Positions 26,254 to 36,000 of a DNA stretch of 64,000 nt are shown here, piece by piece. The position numbers and the translations under genes were made by a program. Each line of letters opens with the position of its first letter. The stretch's first letter is position 1. The stretch comes from Bemisia tabaci (Eukaryota; Arthropoda; Insecta; Hemiptera; Aleyrodidae), in NCBI RefSeq assembly GCF_918797505.1, contig NC_092797.1, positions 37,151,372 to 37,215,371 of the forward strand. The letters are read 5' to 3'. The notes beneath the pieces are model-generated. The model worked only from the letters and a program-made list of their open reading frames with translations, made no database searches and was not told the DNA's origin.

Positions 26254-29200
26254 ACAACAACAACAACAACAAGTACAGCAACAGATCCAACAACAGCAGC
26301 AGCAACAACAAATCCAACAGCAGCAAGCACAACAAATCCAGCAGCAACAAGTACAACAGCAAATTCAACAGCAACAACAGATCCAGCAGCAGCAACTACA
26401 ACAGCAATTGCAGCAAAAGCAGCAGCAAGAGAAGCAGCGGCAGTTTCAACTGCAGAGTCAGTTCGTACAATCAAGACAAGAAAATTCTAATGTCGTGTCG
26501 TCGTCTGACAAACATACCCCTAGTGCCATTTTTAGCTCTGGTAAGTTACGCGTCACCACTTGAGAGTGAATTGATGAAAAAAAATATAGCAGTGGAAGTT
26601 TTTTCATTCAAGTATCAAATATATTTTGATGACTTCATTCTTCAATAAATTAGTTCATAAATTGTTTAACGTCCAGGGTAGGAGGGGGCTCGGGGAGAGC
26701 GTTATGCCATTTTGTTTTTACGAGTTAAAGGATAGGGACTTACATCACAAAAGCATTACAAGGGGGACGGGGGTCCAAAAATGGTGTAAAATTTGTGAAC
26801 GTTCCCTAAATTGAGTGAAAAAATAGTGGCCACTTTTATGGGTATGATTGTTACAAACTTTTAAACACTTCCACATTGTCAATTTTTCCAAGTTCCATGC
26901 ATTTTAGGTATCATACCATTAAGAAATTGCTTCACATTAGAAAATAATTATGAAATTGAATTTGGATAAATTGGTTTGTAGCCTTTAAATTGTTTTCAAA
27001 AGTTTTGATTTTCTCTTACAATTTTCAAGTTCCTGAGTGAACCAAATTCTGGGGAAATTTTTAAGTACTTAAAATTCCCCGAATTTAGGAAGTTTTAGTG
27101 TGATTGTTTTATCACAATTAAACTATATTTTTCTCTTAACACTAATCGTTTGAAGCAATTTTAATTTCTCATAGATTTCGAAAATGTATAATTGGAATAA
27201 CTAAAATAAATCCTTTAAAATAAAAATTTTTATTTCCATTAATTTGTGCATGTGTATTTCTTGCGATGTTACAGAGAAGTCCAGTGAACAGTCCTCGGGT
27301 AGCTCAGATCGAAATAAAAATGACAGTGATCTCTCCTATCCAAGTCCGTCAGTTAGTCAAAAAGATGCGCAGTACACTCACTTTGCACTCTTTAACCAGA
27401 ACAAAACTGACAGTCCTGGAATCTCAAATAGCTCAAATACACGGGACCATGCCGAAGAGTTTGAGACCTTCGTTCTTGCTCCCACCCCTGCTCAATTAGG
27501 CAAAGCGCCGCTACAGCGTCGACAATCAATGGGTAAACTTAATTTTTCTTTCATCAAATCATCTTTATCAGTAACATTCACAGGAATTTGCAATTTTTAA
27601 ATTAAAACATTTGACAGAATAAGGAGAGAGACATGTGGAGGGTTGTCTTCGGATCATGCTAAACACGTTGGACGGACTGAAAAATTCCAAGATCAATTGA
27701 TATAGTAGTTAGGAAAAGAAGGTATAAGAAAACAGGACGAATTTTCCAGTAAACCAGTACAAAACAACACCTTTAATAAGCAACAAGTCGTAACCACCTG
27801 AATAGTTAATGAAATTTCAGCCTGTAAAGAGCTAATCTGAGGTCAAATAGGCATGTTACAATCTAATTCCAGCCCTGCTAATGCTCTGATCAATGATAAG
27901 TTTAAGTTTCAAAGCTGCCAAGCTTGTCATTGTTATATTTTCTTTTTTCTTTTTCAGCCATGATGTCTTCGTCGTCTGAAAACCAGCAAAGTATGGACGA
28001 CCAAGAATCCGGAGTTGTTTCGTCTCCATCAACGAAACGTAGTTTCTTCAAGAAAAACACAGAGGACGGACGTGACAGGTACAAAACAAACGTTAAAATT
28101 TCTGAAGTATCTTATTTCAAAATTTAAGAAATCAACAAATAAGTTCTAACTGTTTTAAAAACTAGTATTGAATACCTTATTGTTAAAGAAAAGAACATTT
28201 AGAAGTATTCAATAATTATCGGTTTATCATTTCTTCGTTTTTTTTTCTGTCTTTTACCTGGCACTTGCATAATGTAGTACCTCATAGTTAACTGAAAGAA
28301 ACCCTTGTCTCAAGAAAATATCCTGTTTCTCTCTCAAAGACGGTCTTCTCCCAAGAAATTTATCTGGTTTCAATGGAGTCTGCCAGTGTTTTTGTGCATT
28401 GTACAACACAAGTAGTTTATATTTCTTCCTGGTAGTATGCTAATCTCTTTGATCTTTTTATTTTCAGAGTCCTCGAACGTGTTAATTTTGAAAAGAAATT
28501 TTCGTCGTTACCTGAATTCAAACCTGAAGATTGTCAGTCTCCAAGTGCCATTTCTGTGTCTTCTAGTCCGCGAGTTTTTAATCAGAATTTAAGGAAAAAG
28601 CAGCAGTTAACGCCTTGTCTTTCTGGTAGGTGTACAAGAAACAACATTCTTTGATAGAAGTCATTTTTTTCCCTTCTATTTTTTTGTAATACCACTATAA
28701 TTATATTTTAATATATTCTCAGACTTTATGGGTCTCTCAAAACTTTTAATTATCAAGTAACAGTATCACAATAATGAATCGCCATAAGCAGATATAAAGT
28801 AAAAAAAAAAAAAAAAAATTAGAAAGGAAATGGGTGGGAGAAAATAAGATGTATGACTGTTTGAATCTGAATCAACTAGCAAATAAGTAAATAAAAACAG
28901 AACGGACAAGCAAAATAGTGCAAAAGTGGGAAGAGCTAGCTAGTAAAAGCAATTGAAGACGACTCCTATTGCTAATAGGAACTCAGATTTTAATTTAAGA
29001 TGAAGGCCAACGTTGCCCCTGACAGAGGACGGTATAAATGGTACACAAGTGAGGGAAGCTAAATTTCGAGAAAGTCCAGGGTGACCAAGTCTTGCGGTTT
29101 TTCTCCATTAATCGGCAATAAAAAACTTGCCAAAATTCCCTTTGTATACAGGGTGTACCAAAAGTCCGTCCCACCCCTGCTAACTTTTGAACGAATTGAG

Positions 29201-32200
29201 CTAGGGTAATGAAACTTTGGGAATGTTCCTATCTCAAAGGGGACCATCTTTTGGGGGGTCTAAATTTTGGTCCCCCCTCAGGGGGGGCACGGGGGGCCCC
29301 CAACTTTTTTTTTTCAAATGGCAACCCCTATCTTGTGATACATCATTCGAAAGAGCATAAAAAACTAAGAATTTTGGCGCAAACCGCAGATCAATATCTT
29401 AATTTTTGACCGAGTTATGATAGGTCAAAGGTCAAATTTGACCTATTTTCAAAAAATCATAACTCCGGTTCAAATTGTCGTAAAGAAAAAAATAAAACGG
29501 GAAAATTTACCAAATTGTGTCCGCTTTTAAGTAAAAATTGCAGAAATCACTTCGCTGTAATTTTAAAGGGAGGCTCGGACCCCCAAATACGTCAATTCAA
29601 AGGTCATTCAATTTTCCCGCGAAAAAAGGCAATTTCCCCTAGATTTGCCTCCACATTATCTCAGTAAGGTCAAAATTAGTTCAAAATTACGTTGGCAGGT
29701 CCCTAAATTTCGGGAAAAGTTAAAAAAAAACGAAATTTAAACGGTCAAATTTAATCACCTTAAATTTCGTTTTTTTTTTAACTTTTCCCGAAATTTGGGG
29801 ACTTGCCAACGTAATGTTGAACTAATTTTGACCTTACTGAGATAATGTGGAGGCAAATCTAGGGGAAATCTCCTTTTTTCGCGGGAAATTTGAATGACCT
29901 TTGATTTGACGTATTTGGGGGTCCGAGCCCCCCCTGAAAATTACAGCAAAGTGATTTCTGCAATTTTTACTTAAAAGCGGACACAATTTGGTAAATTTTA
30001 CCGTTTTATTTTTTTCTTTACGATAATTTGAACCGGAGTTATGATTTTTTGAAAATAGGTCAAATTTGACCTTTGACCTATCATAACTCGGTCAAAAATT
30101 AAGATATTGATTTGCGGTTTGCGCCAAAATTCTTAGTTTTTTATGCTCTTTCGAATGATGTATCACAAGATAGGGGTTGCCATTTGAAAAAAAAAAGTTG
30201 GGGGCCCCCCGTGCCCCCCCTGAGGGGGGACCAAAATTTTGACCCCCCCAAAAGATGGTCCCCTTTGAGATAGGAACATTCCCAAAGTTTCATTACCCTA
30301 GCTCAATTCGTTCAAAAGTTAACAGGGGTGGGACGGACTTTTGGTACACCCTGTATGAGACACTTGATAGAATCAGAGGAATAATTTTATCTCTCAGGAA
30401 TCTGACTTATATATCAAGATTCCACTGTACAAGTATTTGAGTTGTGTGATAATATATTACACACATTGTTCTAAAGTGGGGTTGTATCAGAAAATTATTA
30501 AATTTCACTGGTGCCACTCTTCAAATCAGGACTCAAAAATTTTCTCAATAGTTTTTGTTGTAAACCATGATTTGCAATAGTGAACTTCACCATTGAGGTA
30601 ACGTTGCATCTGTTTCTTTGATTTCAGAAGATGAAATGGTACCTGAAGTCTCTTGTGGTAGTGCAAAGCAGAGTACCAAACTCACAGGGAACACATTCTT
30701 TGGTCCCAATTTCAACCTGGAGGCATTTAAGAGTAAGTATTTTTTCTAATTTGAATCTTAAGAAAGAGTCCTTAATCCAATTCGGTCATCTGCAAATATT
30801 TTTTAATTTATGAATTAATGGCAGTTTCGTAATTGCAAATGTCCAAAACTTTAAATGCAATTGATTCAATAAATAAGACTTTCAGGAGAGAATTAAAGTC
30901 AGTAAGACTCAATTCTATGCTAAATCTGTTTAATTACTGCTTATATTTCTGCCTCTCAATAAAATGTGAACATAGTGCAGCTGTCAACATTTTGTAAAGT
31001 TTTCTGAAGTATTAAATTTAAAATAAGAGGAATGTACTTGCAAAATACTTCAATACTTATTTTATTTTTTATTTTATGTTTTCAGTATTTCAAATTTCGC
31101 ATCACTAATTTTTGCAGGAATTCTTTTCTCTATCTGACTTTTAGCAATTTTTGCGAAGATGGGTCAGATTTTTGTTATCTGAGTCTTAAGCAGAAAATGA
31201 TGCGTGAAAATCTAACTTGGAAAAAAAATAACAAAAGCAAAATAAGTATGTTGCAAATGTCCAGGTACAAAACCAAATTTGGTAGTATTTGTCAAGGAAA
31301 GACAGCCACTGAAAAACTTACCAGTCGTGATTGCTTCATCAATTTCAGATGTTATGTCGAGTGAAGCGTTAGACTGTGCTGAGTCTCCTAGAGGTCCCAA
31401 TGAGGAGTCGCCCCCGAAAACACCGGGAGGTCGAGACGTCGAGAAAGGCCATCGGAAAATCCTGGAACAGCGGAGGCAACTTGTCATGCAGTTGTTTCAA
31501 GAGAAAGGCCTTTTTCCAACAACGCAAGCTACCTCAGCCTTTCAGGTAATGCTTCCGTCCCGAGTATCTCAAATTCTTAGAGTATCTTAAATTTAACAAG
31601 GAAAAATTTAGAAACGCATGCTTCAAAAATTTTCCCTCTGAGAAATTCATGCTCATAAATGCATTTGAAAAAAACTGCATATCGAGCACCTCATGCTGTT
31701 AATGCTTTGATGAATTAGCAATTTTCATTAAGTGGAAATCGATTGGTTTCTGGAAAATTCTGCTAGGTTCCTTCTTTATCCTCATCTCTGTACCCCTAGT
31801 TTTTGTACACTTATGTTTGAATAAATATTAAGAGCCAGAAGATGATTTTTTTTTCCATCAAGAGGGCATGGAATACCAAGAAATTCCATGTTGGCTAAAT
31901 TTCATTATTATTTCATATGTTTGATGTTCTTTACGACCTCCTGGACACAATGAGTTTTTAAAATCAAACTTTCTTTGTGCAAGTGAAGAGGAAAGTGAGG
32001 CTGAAGAGTCAATTCTTGGGTCCACTTACACATGTTTTCTTATGTAGGTGTTGGACTGTGACTACATCCTTGCAGATGATGCTCTAGGCTCAGTTATCTT
32101 TCAAAGCAATTTCAATTTTTTAGTATGTCATTTCTTCCCGGTCTGCAATAATTTGGTTCACTATAAATCATGAGGAGATGGGGTCTTGAGAGTAGAGGCA

Positions 32201-33070
32201 TTTTGATCATCTTTATAGTGGGCAACCGTGAAAAGAGGGGGAATTGCTTTCCTCCGGAGACACTCAGCTTAATTTTTATGAGATACTTTTCTGTCGTGTA
32301 CCTAATTCTCATCTTTGCATTTATCTTACAGGTGCAGCACTCAGATATCTTTCCGAACAAATCCTCCCTTCAGCTCAAAATTAGGGAGGTGCGTCAAAAG
32401 TTGATGGCTCATCCGTCTGCTTCTGCTACCATTAGCGCAAGTCCTGACTCTTCGCTTTCTACCATTCCAAGTGAGTTACGACTTAATAATTATTAAAAAA
32501 ATGGATCTGAAAGTTTCTCACAATCGCACAATTTCCGCATATCTGCCGATGAGTTCTTACGAACACTCAAAACCTACCTCTCTAAAGACAGTTGCTTCGA
32601 AGGGAACAACAAGAATTCTGCTAGTACCTAGCGCGCGGGCCTCATCTTTCCATTTAAGCTCTTGGCTCTGTTTTGCACAATGCCATCCAAATCGTAAACA
32701 ACTTAGCTGTTTTGTGCCAACAGAAAGAGAAGAGTTGCATTTAAAAAATTTTAAGCCCTGAACATGGTGGGCCAAAATTTCAAGTGCCTTTTTCATGCTT
32801 CTGCTCCCTTTGAAGTTTGAATGCATTCCTATCTAACATGCGCCTCTCGCTCTTAACTTTTACCCATTCGTCTTTTCAAAAAACTTGGTGTATATGAGTC
32901 CTGGTTATCTAGTCTCATTTAAATATCAAACTTTTGTTGTGCTCCATGTTTTATTTTTTACCCTTGAACTATGAATGTTGGATTATTAATCAACTGTTTT
33001 ATTTTTTATAGGTTCTTCAGGAAATACTCCATCGCAGACGACTGCGATAATCCCTGCCTCTTCAAGTTAG
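538..33070 (+). CDS. cic: Capicua, HMG-box transcriptional repressor (21 exons, 5' end missing)
   Basis: Capicua is a nuclear HMG-box repressor that is relieved by receptor tyrosine kinase/ERK signalling; with its C-terminal C1 region it binds TGAATGAA-type sites. Exons: 538-665, 1164-1338, 2211-2628, 3506-3640, 4393-4594, 4963-5219, 5785-5967, 7183-7344, 8180-8254, 9739-9926, 22857-23004, 23716-24700, 25337-25457, 26170-26540, 27275-27532, 27958-28078, 28468-28625, 30628-30732, 31349-31545, 32332-32470, 33012-33070. All internal borders are AG/GT and all phases agree, giving about 1,528 residues and a TAG stop. Visible domains: HMG box at residues ~443-520, Ser/Thr-rich region ~692-1020, Gln tract ~1075-1150, the [14 protein letters not shown] motif ~1250, C1 at ~1433-1489. 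Exon 1 begins in mid-codon, so the start codon and the N-terminal exons lie upstream. The exon list is inferred from sequence; alternative isoforms cannot be excluded. Confidence 0.96.
1164..1338 (+). CDS. cic: cic exon 2
   Basis: Begins after TTAAG and ends before GTATGG. It encodes [12 protein letters not shown] and [13 protein letters not shown], followed by the ASYPRVIR stretch that joins the next exon. It contains several Ser-Pro and Thr-Pro sites, the kind used by proline-directed kinases. Confidence 0.92.
2211..2628 (+). CDS. cic: cic exon 3
   Basis: Acceptor TTTTCGCAG, donor GTGAGT. It encodes [18 protein letters not shown], then a Gln/Pro/Ser-rich region containing [10 protein letters not shown] and [22 protein letters not shown]. 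Ends in phase 0. Confidence 0.94.
2709..2974. mobile_element. Palindromic MITE-like element in cic intron 3
   Basis: About 266 bp whose ends are inverted copies of each other. CCTTAAATCATTAGCGGGCT and TAAGTGCCAAAAA at the left match the reverse of TTTTTGGCACTTAGCCCG and ATTGATTTAAGG at the right. It has no ORF, so it is probably a non-autonomous DNA transposon; the superfamily is unknown. Confidence 0.75.
3506..3640 (+). CDS. cic: cic exon 4
   Basis: Encodes 45 residues with phase 0 at both ends ([17 protein letters not shown]... to ...KKQSVVHQ). Acceptor TTGCAG, donor GTAAAA. Skipping it would keep the frame. Confidence 0.9.
4393..4594 (+). CDS. cic: cic exon 5
   Basis: Acceptor GTCAAG, donor GTAAGA. 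It encodes a Ser/Val-rich segment with [19 protein letters not shown], which I recognise as a conserved block upstream of the Capicua HMG box. Confidence 0.92.
4963..5219 (+). CDS. cic: cic exon 6
   Basis: Acceptor TTCTCAG, donor GTAAGT. It encodes [23 protein letters not shown], an acidic [11 protein letters not shown] stretch and a basic [11 protein letters not shown] segment that leads into the HMG box. Confidence 0.94.
5785..5967 (+). CDS. cic: cic exon 7, first part of HMG box
   Basis: Encodes most of the DNA-binding HMG box: [15 protein letters not shown], then [20 protein letters not shown] and [12 protein letters not shown]. The RPMNAFM(I)FS and GEWW patterns are the classic box signatures, and the [17 protein letters not shown] wording is specific to Capicua. 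Phase 0 at both ends. Confidence 0.99.
6193..6353. repeat. Tandem minisatellite, 7 x 23 bp
   Basis: Seven identical 23-bp units (each starts GATAGGTCATAATGG) occupy exactly 161 bp in intron 7, between the two HMG-box exons. The lack of any difference between copies suggests recent expansion or homogenisation. There are no spacers, so it is not a CRISPR array. Confidence 0.98.
6718..6843. mobile_element. Palindromic MITE, family 1, copy 1 (cic intron 7)
   Basis: The ends TTGGACGTATTT and AAATACGTCCAA are inverted. Inner blocks such as CGGAACTATG...AGTTCCG and ATGAGCCCT...AGGGCTCAT continue the hairpin over nearly the whole 126 bp. A second copy lies at 46911-47034. Confidence 0.85.
7183..7344 (+). 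CDS. cic: cic exon 8, end of HMG box
   Basis: Encodes [23 protein letters not shown], the end of the HMG box and the basic extension typical of Capicua, followed by a Gly/Ser/Asp segment. Acceptor TTTTTTCAG, donor GTAAGT. Phase 0 at both ends. Confidence 0.98.
8180..8254 (+). CDS. cic: cic exon 9, short charged exon
   Basis: A 75-nt exon of 25 residues, mostly Lys, Glu and Asp ([20 protein letters not shown]...). Acceptor TTTTCCAG, donor GTAGGT, phase 0 at both ends, so it is a possible cassette exon. Confidence 0.88.
9739..9926 (+). CDS. cic: cic exon 10
   Basis: Encodes an acidic segment ([14 protein letters not shown]) and then [11 protein letters not shown]...CRPKPIKA. The acceptor is a tandem CAGCAG, so one extra Gln may be included. 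It ends with two bases of a codon completed by exon 11, 12.9 kb away. Confidence 0.92.
11978..12041. repeat. Three 15-bp repeats followed by an 18-base C run
   Basis: GACTCCCATTTAAAC occurs three times in a row (11978-12022), directly followed by a poly-C run. It lies in cic intron 10. Confidence 0.95.
12955..13107. repeat. 76-bp tandem duplication in cic intron 10
   Basis: The unit 12955-13030 is repeated at 13031-13107 with only a one-base insertion (TGTACATAC versus TGTACGATAC). Near identity implies a recent duplication. Confidence 0.95.
22857..23004 (+). CDS. cic: cic exon 11
   Basis: Acceptor TTGTTACAG, donor GTAAGT. It encodes [18 protein letters not shown] followed by [10 protein letters not shown], a block strongly conserved in Capicua proteins. 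The conservation confirms that the gene continues across the very long preceding intron. Confidence 0.97.
23716..24700 (+). CDS. cic: cic exon 12, long low-complexity exon
   Basis: The largest exon (985 nt). It encodes [10 protein letters not shown] and then some 320 residues rich in Ser, Thr, Val and Gln with no recognised domain, including [20 protein letters not shown] and [10 protein letters not shown]. Acceptor TTCCAG, donor GTAAGT. It is probably disordered linker. Confidence 0.95.
25337..25457 (+). CDS. cic: cic exon 13
   Basis: Acceptor TTTGCAG, donor GTGAGT. It encodes [20 protein letters not shown] followed by [19 protein letters not shown]. The split codon CA+A joins exon 14 in frame. 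Confidence 0.92.
26170..26540 (+). CDS. cic: cic exon 14, polyglutamine exon
   Basis: Begins after ACTGAAG and encodes [19 protein letters not shown], followed by a Gln tract broken by Val, Ile, Ala and Leu, then [19 protein letters not shown] and a Ser-rich end. The shared phase with exons 13 and 15 shows that the tract is coding in the Gln frame. Confidence 0.94.
26213..26435 (+). repeat. CAA/CAG-rich polyglutamine tract
   Basis: A mixed CAA/CAG repeat inside cic exon 14. The longest pure Gln run is about 16 residues, followed by Gln blocks separated by single Val, Ile, Ala or Leu residues. Mixed codons and interruptions make it less prone to slippage than pure CAG. The other frames read as poly-Thr or poly-Leu and are not coding. 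Confidence 0.95.
27275..27532 (+). CDS. cic: cic exon 15
   Basis: Acceptor GTTACAG, donor GTAAAC. It encodes a Ser/Asn-rich start and then [19 protein letters not shown] followed by LQRRQSM, a hallmark Capicua block. Confidence 0.97.
27958..28078 (+). CDS. cic: cic exon 16
   Basis: Acceptor TTTTTCAG, donor GTACAA. It encodes [14 protein letters not shown] and [19 protein letters not shown], which runs directly into exon 17 as in other Capicua proteins. Confidence 0.96.
28468..28625 (+). CDS. cic: cic exon 17
   Basis: Acceptor TATTTTCAG, donor GTAGGT. It encodes [20 protein letters not shown], the conserved start of the C-terminal module, followed by [14 protein letters not shown]. Confidence 0.97.
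29149..30353. mobile_element. 1.2-kb almost perfect palindrome (fold-back element) in cic intron 17
   Basis: The left arm starts CAGGGTGTACCAAAAGTCC and the right arm ends with its reverse complement. The arms, each close to 590 bp, match nearly base for base and leave a spacer of about 19 bases near 29751. TA flanks both ends (29147-29148 and 30354-30355), as expected for a Tc1/mariner-type insertion. There is no transposase ORF. A cic pre-mRNA would carry it as a very long hairpin. Confidence 0.93.
30628..30732 (+). CDS. cic: cic exon 18
   Basis: Acceptor GATTTCAG, donor GTAAGT. It encodes [19 protein letters not shown] and then [15 protein letters not shown]. It lies just downstream of the 1.2-kb palindrome in intron 17. 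Confidence 0.95.
31349..31545 (+). CDS. cic: cic exon 19, first half of C1 region
   Basis: Acceptor AATTTCAG, donor GTAATG. It encodes [18 protein letters not shown] and [20 protein letters not shown], ending TQATSAFQ. This is the N-terminal half of the C1 region, which cooperates with the HMG box in DNA binding. Confidence 0.97.
32332..32470 (+). CDS. cic: cic exon 20, second half of C1 region
   Basis: Acceptor CTTACAG, donor GTGAGT. It encodes [20 protein letters not shown] followed by RQKLM, the second half of C1, then a Ser/Ala-rich tail. Confidence 0.97.
33012..33070 (+). CDS. cic: cic exon 21, terminal coding exon
   Basis: Acceptor TTTTTATAG. It encodes [18 protein letters not shown] and the TAG stop at 33068-33070. 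The tail is short and poorly conserved, so this exon is less certain than its neighbours, but phase and splice site fit. Confidence 0.82.
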
Positions 33071-36000
33071 CCTTGAAGCGGTTCGTTGTTTTTGTCTCTT
33101 GGACAACGCCTTTTCGTAATTATGTCACCAGTCTTTCATTGCCTCAGCACTTGTAAATTTTAGCTCTAGAATATTCAATTATTACTTAATCACAATTCGT
33201 GCGCTCCCTAGTTTGTTCGTTTCAATCATCCATTTATTTTGTCCGTGAAATTAATTGTTGAGATGTTTAGCCTGAACAGAATCAGCGCTGGGACGCCTCA
33301 ATCAGTGCATAGCTGTAATTTGCAAAATTTGATGGTAATGGAAATTTACCATACATCAGAATCTCCAAGGAGTCCTAAAAAATTGCTTTGGAACTCTCCT
33401 CATTTTCAGTGTTTTTCAAGAAGGTAAATGCTTCACATTGACAGGAAATCAAAGTATTTTTCAGTACATTTTTGCCAAAAAGTAATAAAGGATGACTATC
33501 TTAATATCGACTGATAAATCTATAAACTTGTCAACTTTGAAAAATCTGTAACCCTCCCATATTTACAGTAGGGGACCAATGATTTAAGTTAATACCTTGT
33601 CATAGTTGATTGGGTCTCTGAAAAGTCAGAATATCTGTTGTCAAAGGAATAAATTGGTCCTCCTGATTCCTAGGAAGATATTGAAACATGCGTGCATGCA
33701 GTATTGCATTTATGTGTAATAGAAATTTACTGTGAATCATCAATTTGTCCAGGTTGGGTTTTCCTCTCTAAGTATATAAATATACAATCTCTATTTTGAA
33801 GAAATTCATATAAATATATGCTGAAACTTTGCACTAATTACGGTGAGCACAAAGAGTTCAGCGCTGGTTTTGTTCAGAATATTTTGTAAATGAGAAGGTC
33901 TCTTTTATTGTTTTACTATTTACTGTTATTCGTTGTATATTGACTTATAGATAATTATAGAGTTTATTAATCTTATTTTGTTTGAATCAACTTAATCATG
34001 ATATTTTTGGAGTCAGTACAATGAAGTTTCGAAAATTGAGAAACTAGCTTTTGACAAATTGTTACTGTATGATAAAACTTTGGGCATCTGAATAGTTGAC
34101 TCAAAAAATTGAATGTTTTCGATCAACTTATTTCAAATTTTCTCGTTATTCTTTTTACCAACTTTTTTTTCTATCATACATCAGAACATAATGTTTTCAT
34201 CCAATTTTAATATCAGACCCTTAGATTCTTATTATCTTCTGTTCTCTCTTTCCTTTACTTCTGTTTTTACCACTCAACTTTGAATCTTTTATTTTCTTGG
34301 AATAATACTCCATTAATTCCAAAGTACATAGGTACTTAATCATTTATATTACGAGTAAAATTATTAGCATGCATGAATTGCAGAGTGAATGGTCCCTTCT
34401 TTTCTCACAGCAAAGATTTTAGGCCCCATAAATTGAAGAAAAATTGCCTTCCATTGGGATAACATGAATTTTTCAAACGGTTTATTTCCCAGGAGGAATG
34501 TTGCAGAAGGATGTAAAACGCCATGAAATTTAGTTCATCATTTTATTAGAATTATAATCTAATCTTTTGCCTGAAACTAGCATTTCTTCAAAATTCAAAT
34601 TTATCTCTCCACATCCGGACTCTATTTTTAAGCAAACGATCATAATTTACTCTTCCTTTTACTCCTCTTTATTTCTGTCTGTATTAGCAGATCATCCTGA
34701 ACTTACTTTGACAGTGGTAGCTATTTAATTTTCAAGAATTGAAATAATTTATTACGATAAGTACATTTATTACAGCATGAAAAATAATTGTTTCAATTTT
34801 AATTTTTACCCATCAACCGCATATTTTAAAAATCATATTTTTGTCCCGATAGCAAAAATTAGAGTTATCAATTCCTGTAATTTTTCCTCGTTCGAATTGT
34901 CTCCACATACACTGACTAACAGTAAAAACTCAATTTTCTAAAAATGGTGGAAGCAGATATTCCCTCTATTTCCGGTTCTCTCCCACTCCCCTTAAGATGA
35001 AATTATTTGAGAACATCTCACCGCTAACACTTATCATGAAGGCGAAATGAAGTAGTTGGAAAAGTGTTCATGTTCGATGCCATCCATGTTTTTTTAAATA
35101 TTTTAAACTTAATTTTATTCTGTTAATTGTTGTTTATTTGTATTAGGTTCAAATATCAAGTCCAATAGGTATCCACCTTTTTTTTTTCTTATCCACCACC
35201 TTATCTGTCACTTTGAGTCAAACAGTCAAATTTCTCAAGTCCCTCTCATCTTAAAGACGTCTCTCAGACAGTCATTGTGCTACTTTTCTATATCATAGCA
35301 ATATTAACTATAACCATAGTTTTCTTCTCACTGACAAATCTTCATTTCGGTACGTCGAACTGCTGTTCTAGGGTCCAAACTCAAAACATTGATGTATTAA
35401 TCAAATGGAGGTATGGAAATGAGTTTTACTCGTGAAGATTCTTTGTTTTTATATTCTTTAAATTTATTTATTTTCTGTAAATTATTTAGACTTAAACTTG
35501 TTTCACAGAAATATTCGGAAGTTTAGTGTTGTCCCAACTTACCAAGATCATCCAAGTACCTGCATGTTTTGTGTTTCCTTGGTGCTATTCTTGCATAACC
35601 TTCATGGCTGCTCAACAGCAGTGAAAAAAATATCGAAAATTTATTTTCGCAAATTTAAAGATATTGCGGAATATTAAACACTTTATTTTATTCTGTTGGG
35701 GTGTTTGATTTAAAGACGTAGAATATAAACAAAAAAATTGATAATAATTTCTGCGTTTGGGAAGTTCCCCCAAATTATGCTTTGCCAACATCCTTCAAGC
35801 TGCTTTTAAAGATCAAGACTAAAATTTAAGATAGGCTAAAAATTTTACGGAATGGAAGCGCTAAATGTAGCATGGGCATTTTGCAGTTTCATTACGACAT
35901 CCACAACGTTTTCCCTGAAGAAGGAACAAACTTTAATACCTAATCAACTATCTTGCTGAATATCTCTCATAATTTGTTATTTATAAAATATTTCCCAATG

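Noticed and set aside
26172..26490. ORFs reading poly-Thr, poly-Val/Ala or poly-Leu across the CAA/CAG tract
   Set aside because: Only the Gln frame agrees in phase with the exons on both sides; the others are shadows of the repeat.
29209..30440. Short ORFs with [20 protein letters not shown] at both ends of intron 17
   Set aside because: The same peptide appears twice because the DNA is an inverted repeat; there is no transposase-like sequence.
31032..31364. 110-codon ORF just before cic exon 19
   Set aside because: Overlaps exon 19 in a different frame and has no conserved motif; the exon's own frame carries the C1 region.
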